DNA from: Maribellus comscasis
Lineage (GTDB): Bacteria; Bacteroidota; Bacteroidia; Bacteroidales; Prolixibacteraceae
Direction of reading: 5' to 3'
DNA: 64,000 nucleotides
Assembly (NCBI RefSeq): GCF_009762775.1
Contig: NZ_CP046401.1
Coordinates: 682,001 to 746,000 of the forward strand
Shown here: one piece after another, positions 8,946 to 18,917 of the stretch
Numbering within the stretch: the first letter of the stretch is position 1
Layout: each line of letters begins with the position of its first letter
Notes under the pieces: generated by a model
The model's database searches: none
Seen by the model: the letters and a program-made list of their open reading frames with translations, nothing else
Told to the model about the DNA's origin: nothing
Made by a program: the position numbers and the translations under genes

Positions 8946-10904
8946 ATGAAACGACTTTTTATAATAGCAACTGTCCCATTACTGCTTATCTTCTATTCGA
9001 GTAGTTTTGCAGAGATTAAACCGGCCCGTATTTTTTCTGACAATATGGTTCTTCAGCGGGAAATTAAAATCCCGGTTTGGGGAACGGCAATTCCAAATGA
9101 AAAAATCACCGTCTTTTTTAAGGAAAAATCTGTCTCTGGAACGGCAAATGCTTCAGGGAAATGGAAGGTCTTTCTCCCTGAATTTGAAGCAGGTGGCCCT
9201 TATTGTTTAAAAATAAAAGGGAAATCCGACAGCATCGTCTTTAATAATGTACTTGTGGGCGATGTCTGGTTTGCTTCCGGCCAGTCAAATATGACTCATC
9301 CGGTTCAGGGTTGGGAGTGGATTCCGCACTCCGCTATTGAAAATTATAAGGATGAACTTCAGGACACCAACTATCCTGAAGTCAGGCTTTTTAATGTGCC
9401 CAAATTCCCTTCTCCTGTAGAACAGGAAGATTTAATCTCAGGAGAATGGCAAACAGCAAGTTCGAATTCAGTGGAAGGCTTTTCTGCCATTGGATGGTTT
9501 TTTGCAAAAAAATTAAATACAGATCTAAACATCCCAATTGGAATTATCCATGCTTCCTGGGGCGGAACACCCATTCGCACCTGGCTCGACAGGCCATCAC
9601 TTGAACTGTTCAGCGATTCAATAAATCTTCCTCCGCGTCCTCAAAATTTTGAAAAAGATGAATGGAAAGAAACGGCGTTTGCATCCATTAAACAACAGAG
9701 GATTCGCCGCAATCAAATTAGTTACCCGCCGAAAGAACTGACAGAACAAATTACTGCTGACAATTACGACGATACGAATTGGAGTGAGACTGATTTTCCA
9801 TTCGAAAAGGACAGCAATGTTGTTTGGTTTCGCAAAAAAATAAATATACCGGTGAAATACCGTAATCAAACGCTTCATCTGTCGTTGGGATTCCTGAATC
9901 GTCAAAGCCAGGTATTTTTGAACGGTGTTGAACTCGGCTATTTTCAATATCCAAAACCGGTAACAACCGAAATCCCGCCCAACATTTTAAAACAAGGCGA
10001 AAATATACTGACCATTCGGCTGGCGCAACCTTTTGGTTCGGCTCAAACACTTGGGGGAAAAGACGATTTTTTCATCGCAACCAGAGGTAATGCTTTCCAC
10101 ATCGATATTTCTAAAAAATGGAAAATGAACGCGCAACTTGAAACTGTAAATCCCCCTGAAAAAAGTTTTCAGAGTAACCCTGCATTTCTTTTCAACGGTA
10201 TGGTGGCTCCGGTAATTCCTTTCGGAATAAAAGGTTTTATCTGGTACCAGGGAGAATCAGACGCAGGCAGGCCATTTCTATATGAAAAAATGTTCAACCA
10301 ATTAATCACAGTTTGGAGACGACATTGGCTACTTGGAGATTTACCTTTCTTATTTTTCCAAATCTCAAATACCGAACTCTCCCACCATTTTGAAGTTTTT
10401 GACGATTCTCGTTGCCTTATTCGGATAACACAACAAAATGCACTGAAACTCCCCAATACAGGAATGGTAGTTTGTTTGGATATTGGCGACCCTTACGATG
10501 TTCATGCAAAAAGCAAAAAAGATTTTGCAGAAAGACTGGCACTGCAGGCTGAAGATAAAGTTTACAAAATGAAGGTCATTTCTGACGGGCCAGAGGCGGA
10601 ATCGTATATCGTAAAAAACAATACAATAGAGGTAAACTTTAAAACGAAAGAAAACTTACTCGTAATTCCGAATGACAAACTCAATGGTTTTGAAATTGCC
10701 GGTGCTGACATGCAATATCACCCGGCAAAAATTAAAATAGAAGGCACTCACCTTATTATTTCCTCACCACAAGTAAAAAAACCTGTAGTTGCGAGATATG
10801 CGTGGGAAAATAATCCGAGATGTACGCTCTACAATTCTGCCGGCTTACCGGCAGCACCTTTTAGTACAATATTCTTGGAAAATGAAAACAATATTTATAA
10901 ATGA
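8946..10904 (+). CDS. Sialate O-acetylesterase-like SGNH carbohydrate esterase
   Basis: A 652-residue exported esterase of the SASA family, expected to remove acetyl groups from sugars. A signal peptide ends near residue 22. MVLQREIKIPVWGTA and the following beta-sandwich are typical of the family's N-terminus. The SGNH elements are visible: nucleophile Ser114 in GQSNM, IHASWGG, WYQGESD, and a late Asp/His pair in DPYDVHAKSK. A GH2-like sugar-binding insert lies roughly at residues 260-400 (VFLNGVELGYF), which accounts for the length compared with the 472-residue relative at 49795-51213. As the last gene of the rhamnosidase/sulfatase operon it probably deacetylates the same polysaccharide. 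Sialic acid need not be the substrate; the family name is historical. Confidence 0.87.
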   Translation: MKRLFIIATVPLLLIFYSSSFAEIKPARIFSDNMVLQREIKIPVWGTAIPNEKITVFFKEKSVSGTANASGKWKVFLPEFEAGGPYCLKIKGKSDSIVFNNVLVGDVWFASGQSNMTHPVQGWEWIPHSAIENYKDELQDTNYPEVRLFNVPKFPSPVEQEDLISGEWQTASSNSVEGFSAIGWFFAKKLNTDLNIPIGIIHASWGGTPIRTWLDRPSLELFSDSINLPPRPQNFEKDEWKETAFASIKQQRIRRNQISYPPKELTEQITADNYDDTNWSETDFPFEKDSNVVWFRKKINIPVKYRNQTLHLSLGFLNRQSQVFLNGVELGYFQYPKPVTTEIPPNILKQGENILTIRLAQPFGSAQTLGGKDDFFIATRGNAFHIDISKKWKMNAQLETVNPPEKSFQSNPAFLFNGMVAPVIPFGIKGFIWYQGESDAGRPFLYEKMFNQLITVWRRHWLLGDLPFLFFQISNTELSHHFEVFDDSRCLIRITQQNALKLPNTGMVVCLDIGDPYDVHAKSKKDFAERLALQAEDKVYKMKVISDGPEAESYIVKNNTIEVNFKTKENLLVIPNDKLNGFEIAGADMQYHPAKIKIEGTHLIISSPQVKKPVVARYAWENNPRCTLYNSAGLPAAPFSTIFLENENNIYK

Positions 10905-10922
10905 AAACAACAATCCTTTTTC

Positions 10923-10954
10923 CTTGTAACAAAGCTGCCAATCATCTATTTTTG
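10923..10954 (+). promoter_or_regulatory. Bacteroidota-type promoter for the FAD/Fe-S dehydrogenase gene
   Basis: CTTG (10923-10926), a 20-base spacer and TATTTTTG (10947-10954) fit the primary sigma consensus of this phylum, TTTG-N19..21-TAnnTTTG, with one mismatch in the -33 box. The start codon at 10975 is 20 bases downstream, giving a short leader. Confidence 0.6.
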
Positions 10955-10974
10955 CAAATCAAAATACAATAGAT

Positions 10975-13887
10975 ATGCAACCCGATTTTAATCAGCTTAA
11001 ATCCCAACTCGATGGCGACCTTTTTTTCGATAATGTGCAACGTGTTTTGTATTCAACCGACGCGTCGCAATACAAGGAAATGCCGCTGGCAGTAACCCGT
11101 CCGAAGAACAAGGAGGACATCAAAAAAATTATTGCTTTTGCACGTGAAAACGAAACGTCGGTTATTCCACGCGGGGCAGGAACTTCGTTGGCAGGCCAGG
11201 TCGTTGGCCCCGGGATTGTGGTTGACATGTCGAAATATATGAATAACATCCTTGAATTCAACGAGGAAGAGAAATATGTAATTGTTCAACCCGGCGTTGT
11301 TTTAGCTGAATTGAACCTGTTTCTTTCAAAATACGGAATGCAGTTTGGACCGGAAACCTCAACTGCCAACCGCTGTGTTATTGGAGGAATGCTGGGAAAT
11401 AATTCCTGCGGCTTACATTCGCTGGTTTACGGAAGCGTTCGCGAACACATTTTGGAAGTGGATGCCGTTCTTTCAGATGGCTCAGAAACAACATTTAACT
11501 CCCTCACAAAAGAAGAATTTCAACAAAAATTAAATGGAAATCCGAACAAACTGGAAAAAGCCATTTATCAAAACATCAATGAAATTCTTTCCAGTCAGGA
11601 AAATCAAAAAGAAATCCACGAAAAATTTCCGGATCCAAAACTCACCCGTAGAAACATGGGATATGCAATCGATGTTTTGCTTGATTCTGAAATTTATACT
11701 GAAGGCGGAGCTCCGTTCAATTTCTGCAAACTCTTGGCAGGTTCAGAAGGAACGCTGGCTTTTTCAACACAAATAAAATTAAATGTCATCCCTCTCCCAC
11801 CCAAATTTAAAGGTTTGGTTTGCGCCCATTTCGAAACGCTGGAAGAATCGTTGTTAGGAAACCTGGTGGCATTAAAACACAATCCGAATGCGATTGAATT
11901 AATGGACGACACAGTAATGCAGGCCGCAAAAGAAAATATTGAACAACGCAAAAACCGCTTTTTTGTAAAAGGAGAACCAGGGGCGCTGTTAATGATTGAG
12001 TTTGCTTTCGAAACAGAAAAAGAACTTACCGACACGGCAGCTGCTTTAGAAAAAGATTTCAGGGAAGCTGGTTTGGGTTATCATTTTCCCTTGGTTACCG
12101 GAGCCGATAAAATAAAACGGGTTTGGTCGCTTCGCACTGCCGGACTTGGACTGCTGGCCAACATTCCCGGCGACAGGAAAGGTGTTCCGGGAATTGAAGA
12201 TACAGCTGTTGCTCCGGAGTATTTACCGGATTATGTTGCCGACATCAAAAAAGTTTTGGAAAAGCTAGGCTTGTCAAGCGTGTATTATGCGCACATTGCC
12301 ACCGGTGAAATCCATTTTCGACCTTTAATTAATTTTAAAGAAAAAGGCGACGTCGAACTTTTTGACACTTTGATGACCGATGTTGCAAAACTGGTAAAAA
12401 AATACCGCGGTTCAATGAGTGGTGAACACGGCGATGGGCGAGCTCGCGGGAAATTTATTCCGTTTATGTTGGGTGAAAAAAATTATGAGCTAGTAAAAGA
12501 GGTTAAAAAAACCTGGGATCCTGAAAATATTTTGAACCCCGGCAAAATTGTTGACACACCTCCGATTACGGAGAGCCTGCGTGTAATTCCGGGAAAAGAA
12601 ACGCCCGAATACAATACGGTATTTGATTTTAGCAACTACCGCGGTTATTTCAGAAGTATTGAAAAATGTAACGGAACCGGCGATTGCCGCAAAAGCGAAG
12701 TAATTGGCGGAACGATGTGCCCGACGTTTATGGCTACGCGCGACGAAGATAAATCGACTCGCGGACGGGCAAATATTTTACGCGAATTTCTATACAACAA
12801 TCAAAAAGAAAAAGTTTTCGACCACAAGGAAATTTACGATATTCTGGATTTATGTATTTCATGTAAAGCGTGTAAAGCTGAATGTCCGTCGAATGTTGAC
12901 ATGGCCAAGCTGAAAGCGGAATTCATGCAACAATATTACGATATTCACAGTGTGCCAATGCGCTCAAAACTGATTGCATATTTACCTCGCTTGTATCGTT
13001 TAGCAGTTGTTTTCCGTCCTATTTCAAATGTACTGACCAATACTTCTGTTTTCAAAAAAACAGTGGGTTTTGCGCCAAAAAGAAGTATTCCGCAACTGTC
13101 AAAAATTACCTTGAGCCGCTGGATTGCAAACGGGGTTCCTTCCGCAGAAAAAAGCAAAGGGAAAGTATATTTATTTAACGATGAATTTACGAACTACAAC
13201 GAGAGTGACATTGGGATAAAAGCCATTCTGCTGCTTACAAAATTGGGATACGATGTAAAAATTCCGGTCCACAAAGAAAGTGGAAGAACCTTCCTTTCAA
13301 AAGGATTGATTCGCACATCGAAAAAAATTGCAACTGAAAATGTTTCGCTTTTAAAAGACATTATTTCGGAAGAAACGCCGTTGATAGGAATTGAACCGTC
13401 AGCTATTTTAGCTTTCCGCGACGAATATCCAGAATTGGTTGACACTGAATTACAAACAGCTGCAAAAAAATTAGGCGACAACGCGTTGCTTTTTGAAGAA
13501 TTTGTTGCCAAAGAAATGGAAAAAGGAAATATCTCTGCTTCCGATTTTACCAGTGAAGAAAAGCATATTTTACTTCATGGCCATTGCCAGCAAAAATCTG
13601 TTGCAAGCACAGAGCCAACAAGAATAATGCTTTCCTTACCGGCGAATTATTCAGTAAAAGAGATTCCTTCCGGTTGTTGTGGAATGGCGGGTTCGTTTGG
13701 GTACGAGAAAGAACACTACGAACTTTCACAAAAAATCGGAGAAATGGTACTTTTCCCAACCGTTCGGGAAGCCGATGAAGAAACGATTATTTCTGCGCCC
13801 GGAACTTCCTGTCGCCACCAGATAAAAGATGGAACGGGCAGAATTGCCAAACATCCGGTGGTAGTTTTGTATGAGGCGCTGAATTAA
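10975..13887 (+). CDS. FAD-binding/Fe-S 2-hydroxyacid dehydrogenase, YdiJ-like
   Basis: A 970-residue fusion of three modules found in D-lactate, glycolate and D-2-hydroxyglutarate dehydrogenases. Residues 1 to about 540 form the FAD-binding oxidase part (VIPRGAGTSLAGQVVGPG for FAD binding; SGEHGDGRARG near the active site). Next come two iron-sulfur cysteine clusters: CNGTGDC...MCP (from about 564) and CISCKACKAECPSN (from about 628). The end is a GlpC/CCG-type cysteine-rich region with HGHCQQKS and GCCGMAGSFG (about 899-908). There is no signal peptide, so it is cytoplasmic and probably passes electrons from a D-2-hydroxyacid to a carrier. It has its own promoter and is not part of the upstream glycan operon. 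The exact substrate (lactate, 2-hydroxyglutarate, glycolate) is unresolved. Confidence 0.85.
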   Translation: MQPDFNQLKSQLDGDLFFDNVQRVLYSTDASQYKEMPLAVTRPKNKEDIKKIIAFARENETSVIPRGAGTSLAGQVVGPGIVVDMSKYMNNILEFNEEEKYVIVQPGVVLAELNLFLSKYGMQFGPETSTANRCVIGGMLGNNSCGLHSLVYGSVREHILEVDAVLSDGSETTFNSLTKEEFQQKLNGNPNKLEKAIYQNINEILSSQENQKEIHEKFPDPKLTRRNMGYAIDVLLDSEIYTEGGAPFNFCKLLAGSEGTLAFSTQIKLNVIPLPPKFKGLVCAHFETLEESLLGNLVALKHNPNAIELMDDTVMQAAKENIEQRKNRFFVKGEPGALLMIEFAFETEKELTDTAAALEKDFREAGLGYHFPLVTGADKIKRVWSLRTAGLGLLANIPGDRKGVPGIEDTAVAPEYLPDYVADIKKVLEKLGLSSVYYAHIATGEIHFRPLINFKEKGDVELFDTLMTDVAKLVKKYRGSMSGEHGDGRARGKFIPFMLGEKNYELVKEVKKTWDPENILNPGKIVDTPPITESLRVIPGKETPEYNTVFDFSNYRGYFRSIEKCNGTGDCRKSEVIGGTMCPTFMATRDEDKSTRGRANILREFLYNNQKEKVFDHKEIYDILDLCISCKACKAECPSNVDMAKLKAEFMQQYYDIHSVPMRSKLIAYLPRLYRLAVVFRPISNVLTNTSVFKKTVGFAPKRSIPQLSKITLSRWIANGVPSAEKSKGKVYLFNDEFTNYNESDIGIKAILLLTKLGYDVKIPVHKESGRTFLSKGLIRTSKKIATENVSLLKDIISEETPLIGIEPSAILAFRDEYPELVDTELQTAAKKLGDNALLFEEFVAKEMEKGNISASDFTSEEKHILLHGHCQQKSVASTEPTRIMLSLPANYSVKEIPSGCCGMAGSFGYEKEHYELSQKIGEMVLFPTVREADEETIISAPGTSCRHQIKDGTGRIAKHPVVVLYEALN

Positions 13888-13965
13888 AATTCGAAAATAT
13901 CAATTCGGGAAATTGTCTTGAACTTCTGCTTTTTATTTTTGTTCACTTCGAAAAACATAAAAACA

Positions 13966-14559
13966 ATGAATAATTTTTGGAACGAACGATATTCAGCAGA
14001 AGAATACGCATACGGAACAGAGCCAAACGATTTTTTAAAAGAACAACTGGAGAAGCTAACTCCCGGAAAAATTTTGTTTCCCGGTGAAGGAGAAGGTAGA
14101 AATGCAGTATTTGCAGCAAAGAAAGGTTGGGAAGTAAGCGCATTCGATAGCAGTAGCGAAGGAAAAAGAAAAGCGGATAAGTTGGCGAAAAAAAACAAAG
14201 TGAAAATCGACTATCAGGTTCAGGATTACGATTTAGCAAATTTCAAGCCGGAGACTTACGATGTAATTGCGTTGATATACACGCACATGAATCCTGAAAA
14301 AAGAAAAGAATACCACCAAAAATTGATTACATTTTTAAAACCCGGTGGGATTTTAATTCTGGAAGGATTTTCAAAAAAACAAATTGAAAACAACACCGGC
14401 GGCCCCAGGAATATTGGGATGTTATTCTCGAAGGAAGAACTGGAAAATGATTTCTGCTCCTTACAAAAACTCACAACAAAAGAAATGGATATTTATTTTA
14501 AGGAAGGTATTTTTCATGATGGAAATGCATCAGTCATTCGTATTTTTGGAATGAAATAG
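13966..14559 (+). CDS. Class I SAM-dependent methyltransferase, TehB/TPMT-like
   Basis: A 197-residue soluble methyltransferase. The SAM-binding motif I appears as ILFPGEGEGRNAVFAAKKGW, followed by an acidic end of strand 2 (AFDSSSEG) and QDYDL before the post-I region. It resembles the small TehB/thiopurine-methyltransferase-like group, whose members act on tellurite, thiols or unknown small molecules. I chose the ATG at 13966 because the protein then begins MNNFWNERYSAEEYAYG, the usual N-terminus of the group; a TTG further upstream would add an unlikely hydrophobic stretch. It stands 78 bases after the dehydrogenase and 34 before a DUF5916 gene, with no obvious shared function. The substrate is unknown. 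Confidence 0.8.
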   Translation: MNNFWNERYSAEEYAYGTEPNDFLKEQLEKLTPGKILFPGEGEGRNAVFAAKKGWEVSAFDSSSEGKRKADKLAKKNKVKIDYQVQDYDLANFKPETYDVIALIYTHMNPEKRKEYHQKLITFLKPGGILILEGFSKKQIENNTGGPRNIGMLFSKEELENDFCSLQKLTTKEMDIYFKEGIFHDGNASVIRIFGMK

Positions 14560-14593
14560 TTATTTTCGGCATTCTAACACTTACAACTAAACC

Positions 14594-16741
14594 TTGAAAA
14601 AAATAATATTAACAACTTCGGTCATTGTTTTTACCCTAAACACCTTATTAGCACAAAAAGTTATAAAAGCCATTCGCATTGAAACTCCGCCGGAAATTGA
14701 CGGTTTTGTAAACGAAGAGGTCTGGAATCAGGCTTTTGCAGTTGATGAATTTTATCAAAGAGAGCCAAACGAAGGAGAAGCTGTAACCGAAAAAACAATT
14801 TTTTATACCTGTTACGATGAAAACAACATTTATTTTGCGGTAAAATGCTGGGACGATCCGGATAAAATTACAGCCAAAGAAATGGCACGTGATGTAAGTC
14901 TGGGAAATGATGACCGTATTCAGATTATCCTGGACACATATCTCGACCGCAGAAACGGCTATTGGTTTCAAGTTGGGCCGCGAGGCTCGATTGGAGATGC
15001 CATTGTAAGTGAAAATGGAGCAGCATTTAACAAGCAGTGGGATGGTTTATGGGAAGGCAAAGCGAAAATTCTGGATTACGGCTGGGAAGCAGAGCTTGCT
15101 ATCCCGTTTAAAACCCTCGGGTTCGACAAAAATAACACACAATGGGGAATTAAATTTATTCGAAACATCGTAAACAAACTGGAAACCGACTACTGGCCGG
15201 AAGCAAATCTCAATACACATAAATTTCAAGTCTCAGATGCAGGCATTTTAGATGGCCTGGAGAATATTACACAGGGAATTGGCCTTGATATTTCACCCTA
15301 TATTGTTACAGGCCTAGACACAAAAAAAGGAGAAAAAAGTGATCCAAAACTTACTGGTGGTGTTGACCTTTTTTACCAGATTACACCAAGCTTAAAATCA
15401 TCATTAACCATTAATACCGATTTTGCTGAAACCGAAGTTGACGACCGCCAGATCAATCTTACGCGTTTTAGCCTTCACTTTCCTGAAAAAAGGGATTTCT
15501 TCCTGGACGGAGCCAATTATTTTCAATTTGGTATTGAAGGCGATCGGGAAAGCCCCGTGGCACAAAAGATTATTCCTTTCTTTTCGCGCCGGATGGGTTT
15601 GGATGAAAATGGTTCGCCAATTCCCATTAATGTAGGAGCAAAACTTACAGGACAGGTCGACAACTGGAACATTGGGCTGATGCATATTAATGATGACAGG
15701 GAAACCGGAACAAACAATTTTTCGGTTGCTCGTGTCACACGAAATTTAGGAAAACAGTCGTCGGTAGGAGTTATTGGAACCTATGGTAATTCTATGGGAG
15801 GGGAAACCAATCTTCTTACAGGAGCCGACCTCAAACTGTCGACATCCACTTTTCAGGGAAATAAAAATGTTTCCTTTTTTCTTTTTGGATTGAAATCAAA
15901 CACCAAGGATGTGGAAGATGCAGATGCAACCTGGGGGGCACAATTTGTTTATCCCAACGACCTGATTAAAACCAGGTTGGGATACCACGAAATTGGCAAA
16001 AACTTTATAGCGGGTATGGGATTTATACCGCGTACCAATATCAGAGAAACATATGGAGAACTTGAAATAGGGCCGCGCCCCAACAAATGGGGAATTATGC
16101 AAATTCAGTTTGGAGGCGAATTTAGCTACATCACAAATCTTGAAACCAATGACCCTGAAACAAGGGAATTCAAAATTAAACCTTTAGGGCTTCGCTTTCT
16201 TTCCGGTGAAGAACTCAGCTATTCACTGATTAATCAGTACGAGATGCTTACTGAAGATTTTAATATTTTTGAAGATTTTGTGATTCCACAGGGAAATTAT
16301 GAATGGTGGTACCATATTTTTGAATTGGAAACCAAAGGAGCCAGAAATATCTGGGGAGAAGCCAGCTATGGTTTTGGCGACTTTTACACGGGCTACAGAA
16401 AAGATATCGTTTTAGAAGCGAACTGGAAAGTTGCTGTGCCCTTTTTTGTTGGTGGAGCAATTACCAGAAACGACGTTGATTTGCCGGATGGAAATTTCAC
16501 TGCCAACATATACCAGGTAAATGCCAATATTTTATTTAGCCCCGACATTACTTTATATAACTATCTCCAGTATGATAATGCCAGTAAAAGCATCGGATGG
16601 CAATCCCGTTTTCAATGGATTTTAAAGCCGGGAAACGAGATTATCCTGGCCTGGAATTCAAATTTTTTAAAACCTGCTGAGAAATTTTTTATGGACGAAA
16701 GCGCAATTCGCTTAAAATTGAAGTACAATATTCGATTTTAA
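14594..16741 (+). CDS. CBM9-like/DUF5916 outer-membrane protein, TTG start
   Basis: A 715-residue exported protein. Residues 1-20 form a signal peptide (ending LLAQ), about 21-225 resemble a family-9 carbohydrate-binding domain (EIDGFVNEEVWNQA; YFAVKCWDDPD), and the rest is a DUF5916 region rich in alternating strands that ends KYNIRF with a terminal phenylalanine, typical of an outer-membrane beta-barrel. The start must be TTG: the in-frame codon two positions upstream is TAA and no suitable ATG follows. Related proteins are common and mostly uncharacterised in Bacteroidota; a role in binding or admitting a ligand at the outer membrane is a guess. It stands alone between a methyltransferase and rho. 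Confidence 0.75.
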   Translation: MKKIILTTSVIVFTLNTLLAQKVIKAIRIETPPEIDGFVNEEVWNQAFAVDEFYQREPNEGEAVTEKTIFYTCYDENNIYFAVKCWDDPDKITAKEMARDVSLGNDDRIQIILDTYLDRRNGYWFQVGPRGSIGDAIVSENGAAFNKQWDGLWEGKAKILDYGWEAELAIPFKTLGFDKNNTQWGIKFIRNIVNKLETDYWPEANLNTHKFQVSDAGILDGLENITQGIGLDISPYIVTGLDTKKGEKSDPKLTGGVDLFYQITPSLKSSLTINTDFAETEVDDRQINLTRFSLHFPEKRDFFLDGANYFQFGIEGDRESPVAQKIIPFFSRRMGLDENGSPIPINVGAKLTGQVDNWNIGLMHINDDRETGTNNFSVARVTRNLGKQSSVGVIGTYGNSMGGETNLLTGADLKLSTSTFQGNKNVSFFLFGLKSNTKDVEDADATWGAQFVYPNDLIKTRLGYHEIGKNFIAGMGFIPRTNIRETYGELEIGPRPNKWGIMQIQFGGEFSYITNLETNDPETREFKIKPLGLRFLSGEELSYSLINQYEMLTEDFNIFEDFVIPQGNYEWWYHIFELETKGARNIWGEASYGFGDFYTGYRKDIVLEANWKVAVPFFVGGAITRNDVDLPDGNFTANIYQVNANILFSPDITLYNYLQYDNASKSIGWQSRFQWILKPGNEIILAWNSNFLKPAEKFFMDESAIRLKLKYNIRF

Positions 16742-17102
16742 ACTATATATTTGCTGAAGTTTTTATATTTCACCTGTTAGATATAACAGACTCGAAAGAA
16801 CAAAAATCAAAACTTGGAAAAATAATCAATTACAACTTTATTTGGACAATAACGTATACAAGGGTTACTTAGCCTCATGGAACGCACTTTTTATAAGACG
16901 TAAGAACAATAATAGACTAACAGACGTTAAAATAGAAAGTTTTAAAGGAAAATTTATTAAAAAGAGAATTTAATTCTTGGTAAGTAGGTGGTAATTATTT
17001 ATACTTGCACCCGAATTTCAAGGAATTCTCGTCCCCGCGTCATTTGTTCCAGATAATTTATCAACAATTTAGTTCACTAAAGGGAATAATTAAGTTTTAA
17101 CA
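16742..17102. other. Intergenic region before rho
   Basis: 361 bases with no convincing gene. It holds an isolated -7-like box TATATTTG (16746-16753), a six-pair hairpin CTGTTA/TAACAG (16774-16789) without a T-run, and a start-less open frame (16758-16973, 71 codons plus stop) that I do not recognise. The rho promoter (16976-17007) and about 90 bases of rho leader finish the region. A long leader would suit autoregulation of Rho, which is known in other bacteria; that is inference here. Confidence 0.5.
16976..17007 (+). promoter_or_regulatory. Bacteroidota-type promoter for rho
   Basis: CTTG (16976-16979), a 20-base spacer and TATACTTG (17000-17007): one mismatch in each box against TTTG-N19..21-TAnnTTTG. 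The predicted transcription start near 17014 leaves a leader of roughly 90 bases before the rho start codon. Confidence 0.5.
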
Positions 17103-18917
17103 ATGTACGATATTTTAGAATTAAACAAGAAACTCGTTCCAGAGTTACGTGAGATCGCGAAAGAACTCAATATTAAAAGAGTGGAATCTTACAAAAAACA
17201 GGATCTGGTATACAAAATACTGGACACACAAGCTATACAGGAGGCAGAGAAAAAAGAACAAAAGTCTTCAGGTAAAAGCCAAAACAAAGAAGAAAAATCA
17301 ATAAAAAACATTTTGCGGAAGAAGCCTGAAAATAAGGAAGAAAAAGACTCGGCGCCAAAAGAAAATCAAAGAGGGAAACGCCCTCGCCGCGAAAGAGTTG
17401 AACCGGTTGTAAAGCATGAAAAAGTAGCTCATGCTAAAAAGAAACAGGAGAAAAAAGATCCACAGGTTCAATCCAGACAGGATCAAATAAAAGCGATAAT
17501 TAAAGGTTTTAACCGTGAAAAAGGCCCTTCCAGCGACGTTGAACAGGAAAAAAAGGTCGAACAACCACAGCAGCAAAAACCACAACAGCCCAAACAGCAG
17601 GAACAAAAACCTGAGGAGAAAAAATTCGAGGTAAAAGTTCAGAAAGACACAAATAAAAAAGAAGAACCTCAAAAACAGCAACAGAAAACAAACGAGGCGA
17701 AATCAAAATCACAAGATCAATCCAAACAACAAAAACCTGAGAAAAAACAAAATAACGGTCATAACAACAGCTACCATAAAAATAAAGCCTACGAATTTGA
17801 AGGTATTGTTACAAACACCGGTGTTTTGGAGATTCTTCAGGATGGCTATGGTTTTTTACGGTCTTCAGATTATAACTATTTGAATTCGCCTGATGACATT
17901 TATGTATCCCAGTCACAAATCAAACTGTTTGGATTAAAAACAGGCGACACGGTAAAAGGTACTATTCGTCCTCCCAAGGAAGGAGAAAAATATTTTCCAT
18001 TAATAAAAGTTTTGGAAATTAACGGAAGAAGTCCGGGCTATATCCGCGACAGAGTGCCCTTTGACCATCTTACTCCACTTTTCCCTGATGAAAAATTTGA
18101 ACTGACAGGAAACGGTCATGACAATATTTCAACCCGAATTGTCGACATGTTTGCTCCAATTGGGAAAGGACAACGTGGACTAATTGTTGCTCAGCCCAAA
18201 ACTGGTAAAACTGTTCTTTTAAAGGAAATTGCCAATGCAATTGCAGCCAATCATCCCGAAGTTTATATGATTGTTTTGCTTATTGATGAACGTCCGGAAG
18301 AAGTTACAGATATGGCACGAAGCGTAAATGCCGAAGTAATCTCTTCAACATTTGATGAGCCTGCAGATAAACACGTAAAAGTGGCCAATATCGTTCTTGA
18401 GAAAGCAAAAAGGATGGTTGAATGCGGACATGATGTTGTAATTCTTCTCGACTCAATTACTCGTTTGGCCCGTGCTTATAATACAGTACAACCAGCCTCG
18501 GGAAAAGTACTTTCGGGAGGTGTGGATGCCAATGCTTTGCATAAGCCGAAGCGTTTCTTTGGTGCAGCAAGAAATATCGAAGAAGGTGGTTCATTAACCA
18601 TTTTGTCTACTGCTCTTACTGAAACCGGTTCAAAAATGGATGATGTTATTTTTGAAGAATTTAAAGGAACCGGTAATATGGAGTTGCAACTTGACAGGAA
18701 ACTTTCGAACAAACGAATTTTCCCTTCTGTGGATATTCCAACATCCAGCACACGAAGAGAAGATCTATTGTTCCAAAAACATGTATTAGACAAACTTTGG
18801 ATATTGCGTAATTATCTTGGAGATATGAATTCACTGGAAGCCATGGAATTTATGAAAACCAGATTAATGCGTGCAAAATCAGTTGAGGAGTTTTTAGCTT
18901 CAATGAACGACGGATAA
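17103..18917 (+). CDS. rho: Transcription termination factor Rho with long low-complexity insert
   Basis: A 604-residue Rho helicase, the hexameric ATPase that ends transcription at unstructured RNA. Residues 1-45 are the Rho N-terminal helical domain ([17 protein letters not shown]). About 46-230 form a disordered Lys/Glu/Gln-rich insert absent from the ~420-residue E. coli protein. About 235-320 are the cold-shock-like RNA-binding domain ([13 protein letters not shown]). The ATPase follows with Walker A AQPKTGKT (near 365), Walker [17 protein letters not shown], and the Q- and R-loops. Inserts of this kind are known in Bacteroidota Rho, where phase separation has been reported. It has its own promoter and a strong hairpin terminator 24 bases after the stop. 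Confidence 0.98.
   Translation: MYDILELNKKLVPELREIAKELNIKRVESYKKQDLVYKILDTQAIQEAEKKEQKSSGKSQNKEEKSIKNILRKKPENKEEKDSAPKENQRGKRPRRERVEPVVKHEKVAHAKKKQEKKDPQVQSRQDQIKAIIKGFNREKGPSSDVEQEKKVEQPQQQKPQQPKQQEQKPEEKKFEVKVQKDTNKKEEPQKQQQKTNEAKSKSQDQSKQQKPEKKQNNGHNNSYHKNKAYEFEGIVTNTGVLEILQDGYGFLRSSDYNYLNSPDDIYVSQSQIKLFGLKTGDTVKGTIRPPKEGEKYFPLIKVLEINGRSPGYIRDRVPFDHLTPLFPDEKFELTGNGHDNISTRIVDMFAPIGKGQRGLIVAQPKTGKTVLLKEIANAIAANHPEVYMIVLLIDERPEEVTDMARSVNAEVISSTFDEPADKHVKVANIVLEKAKRMVECGHDVVILLDSITRLARAYNTVQPASGKVLSGGVDANALHKPKRFFGAARNIEEGGSLTILSTALTETGSKMDDVIFEEFKGTGNMELQLDRKLSNKRIFPSVDIPTSSTRREDLLFQKHVLDKLWILRNYLGDMNSLEAMEFMKTRLMRAKSVEEFLASMNDG

Noticed and set aside
13918..13965. TTG start for the methyltransferase giving a hydrophobic extension
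   Set aside because: The extension is unlike the family and an ATG at 13966 gives the standard N-terminus.
17298..17681. Long antisense open frame rich in Phe and Leu inside rho
   Set aside because: It is the reverse complement of the Lys/Glu/Gln-rich insert of Rho, whose codons naturally read as Phe/Leu on the other strand; it has no start context and no similarity to known proteins.
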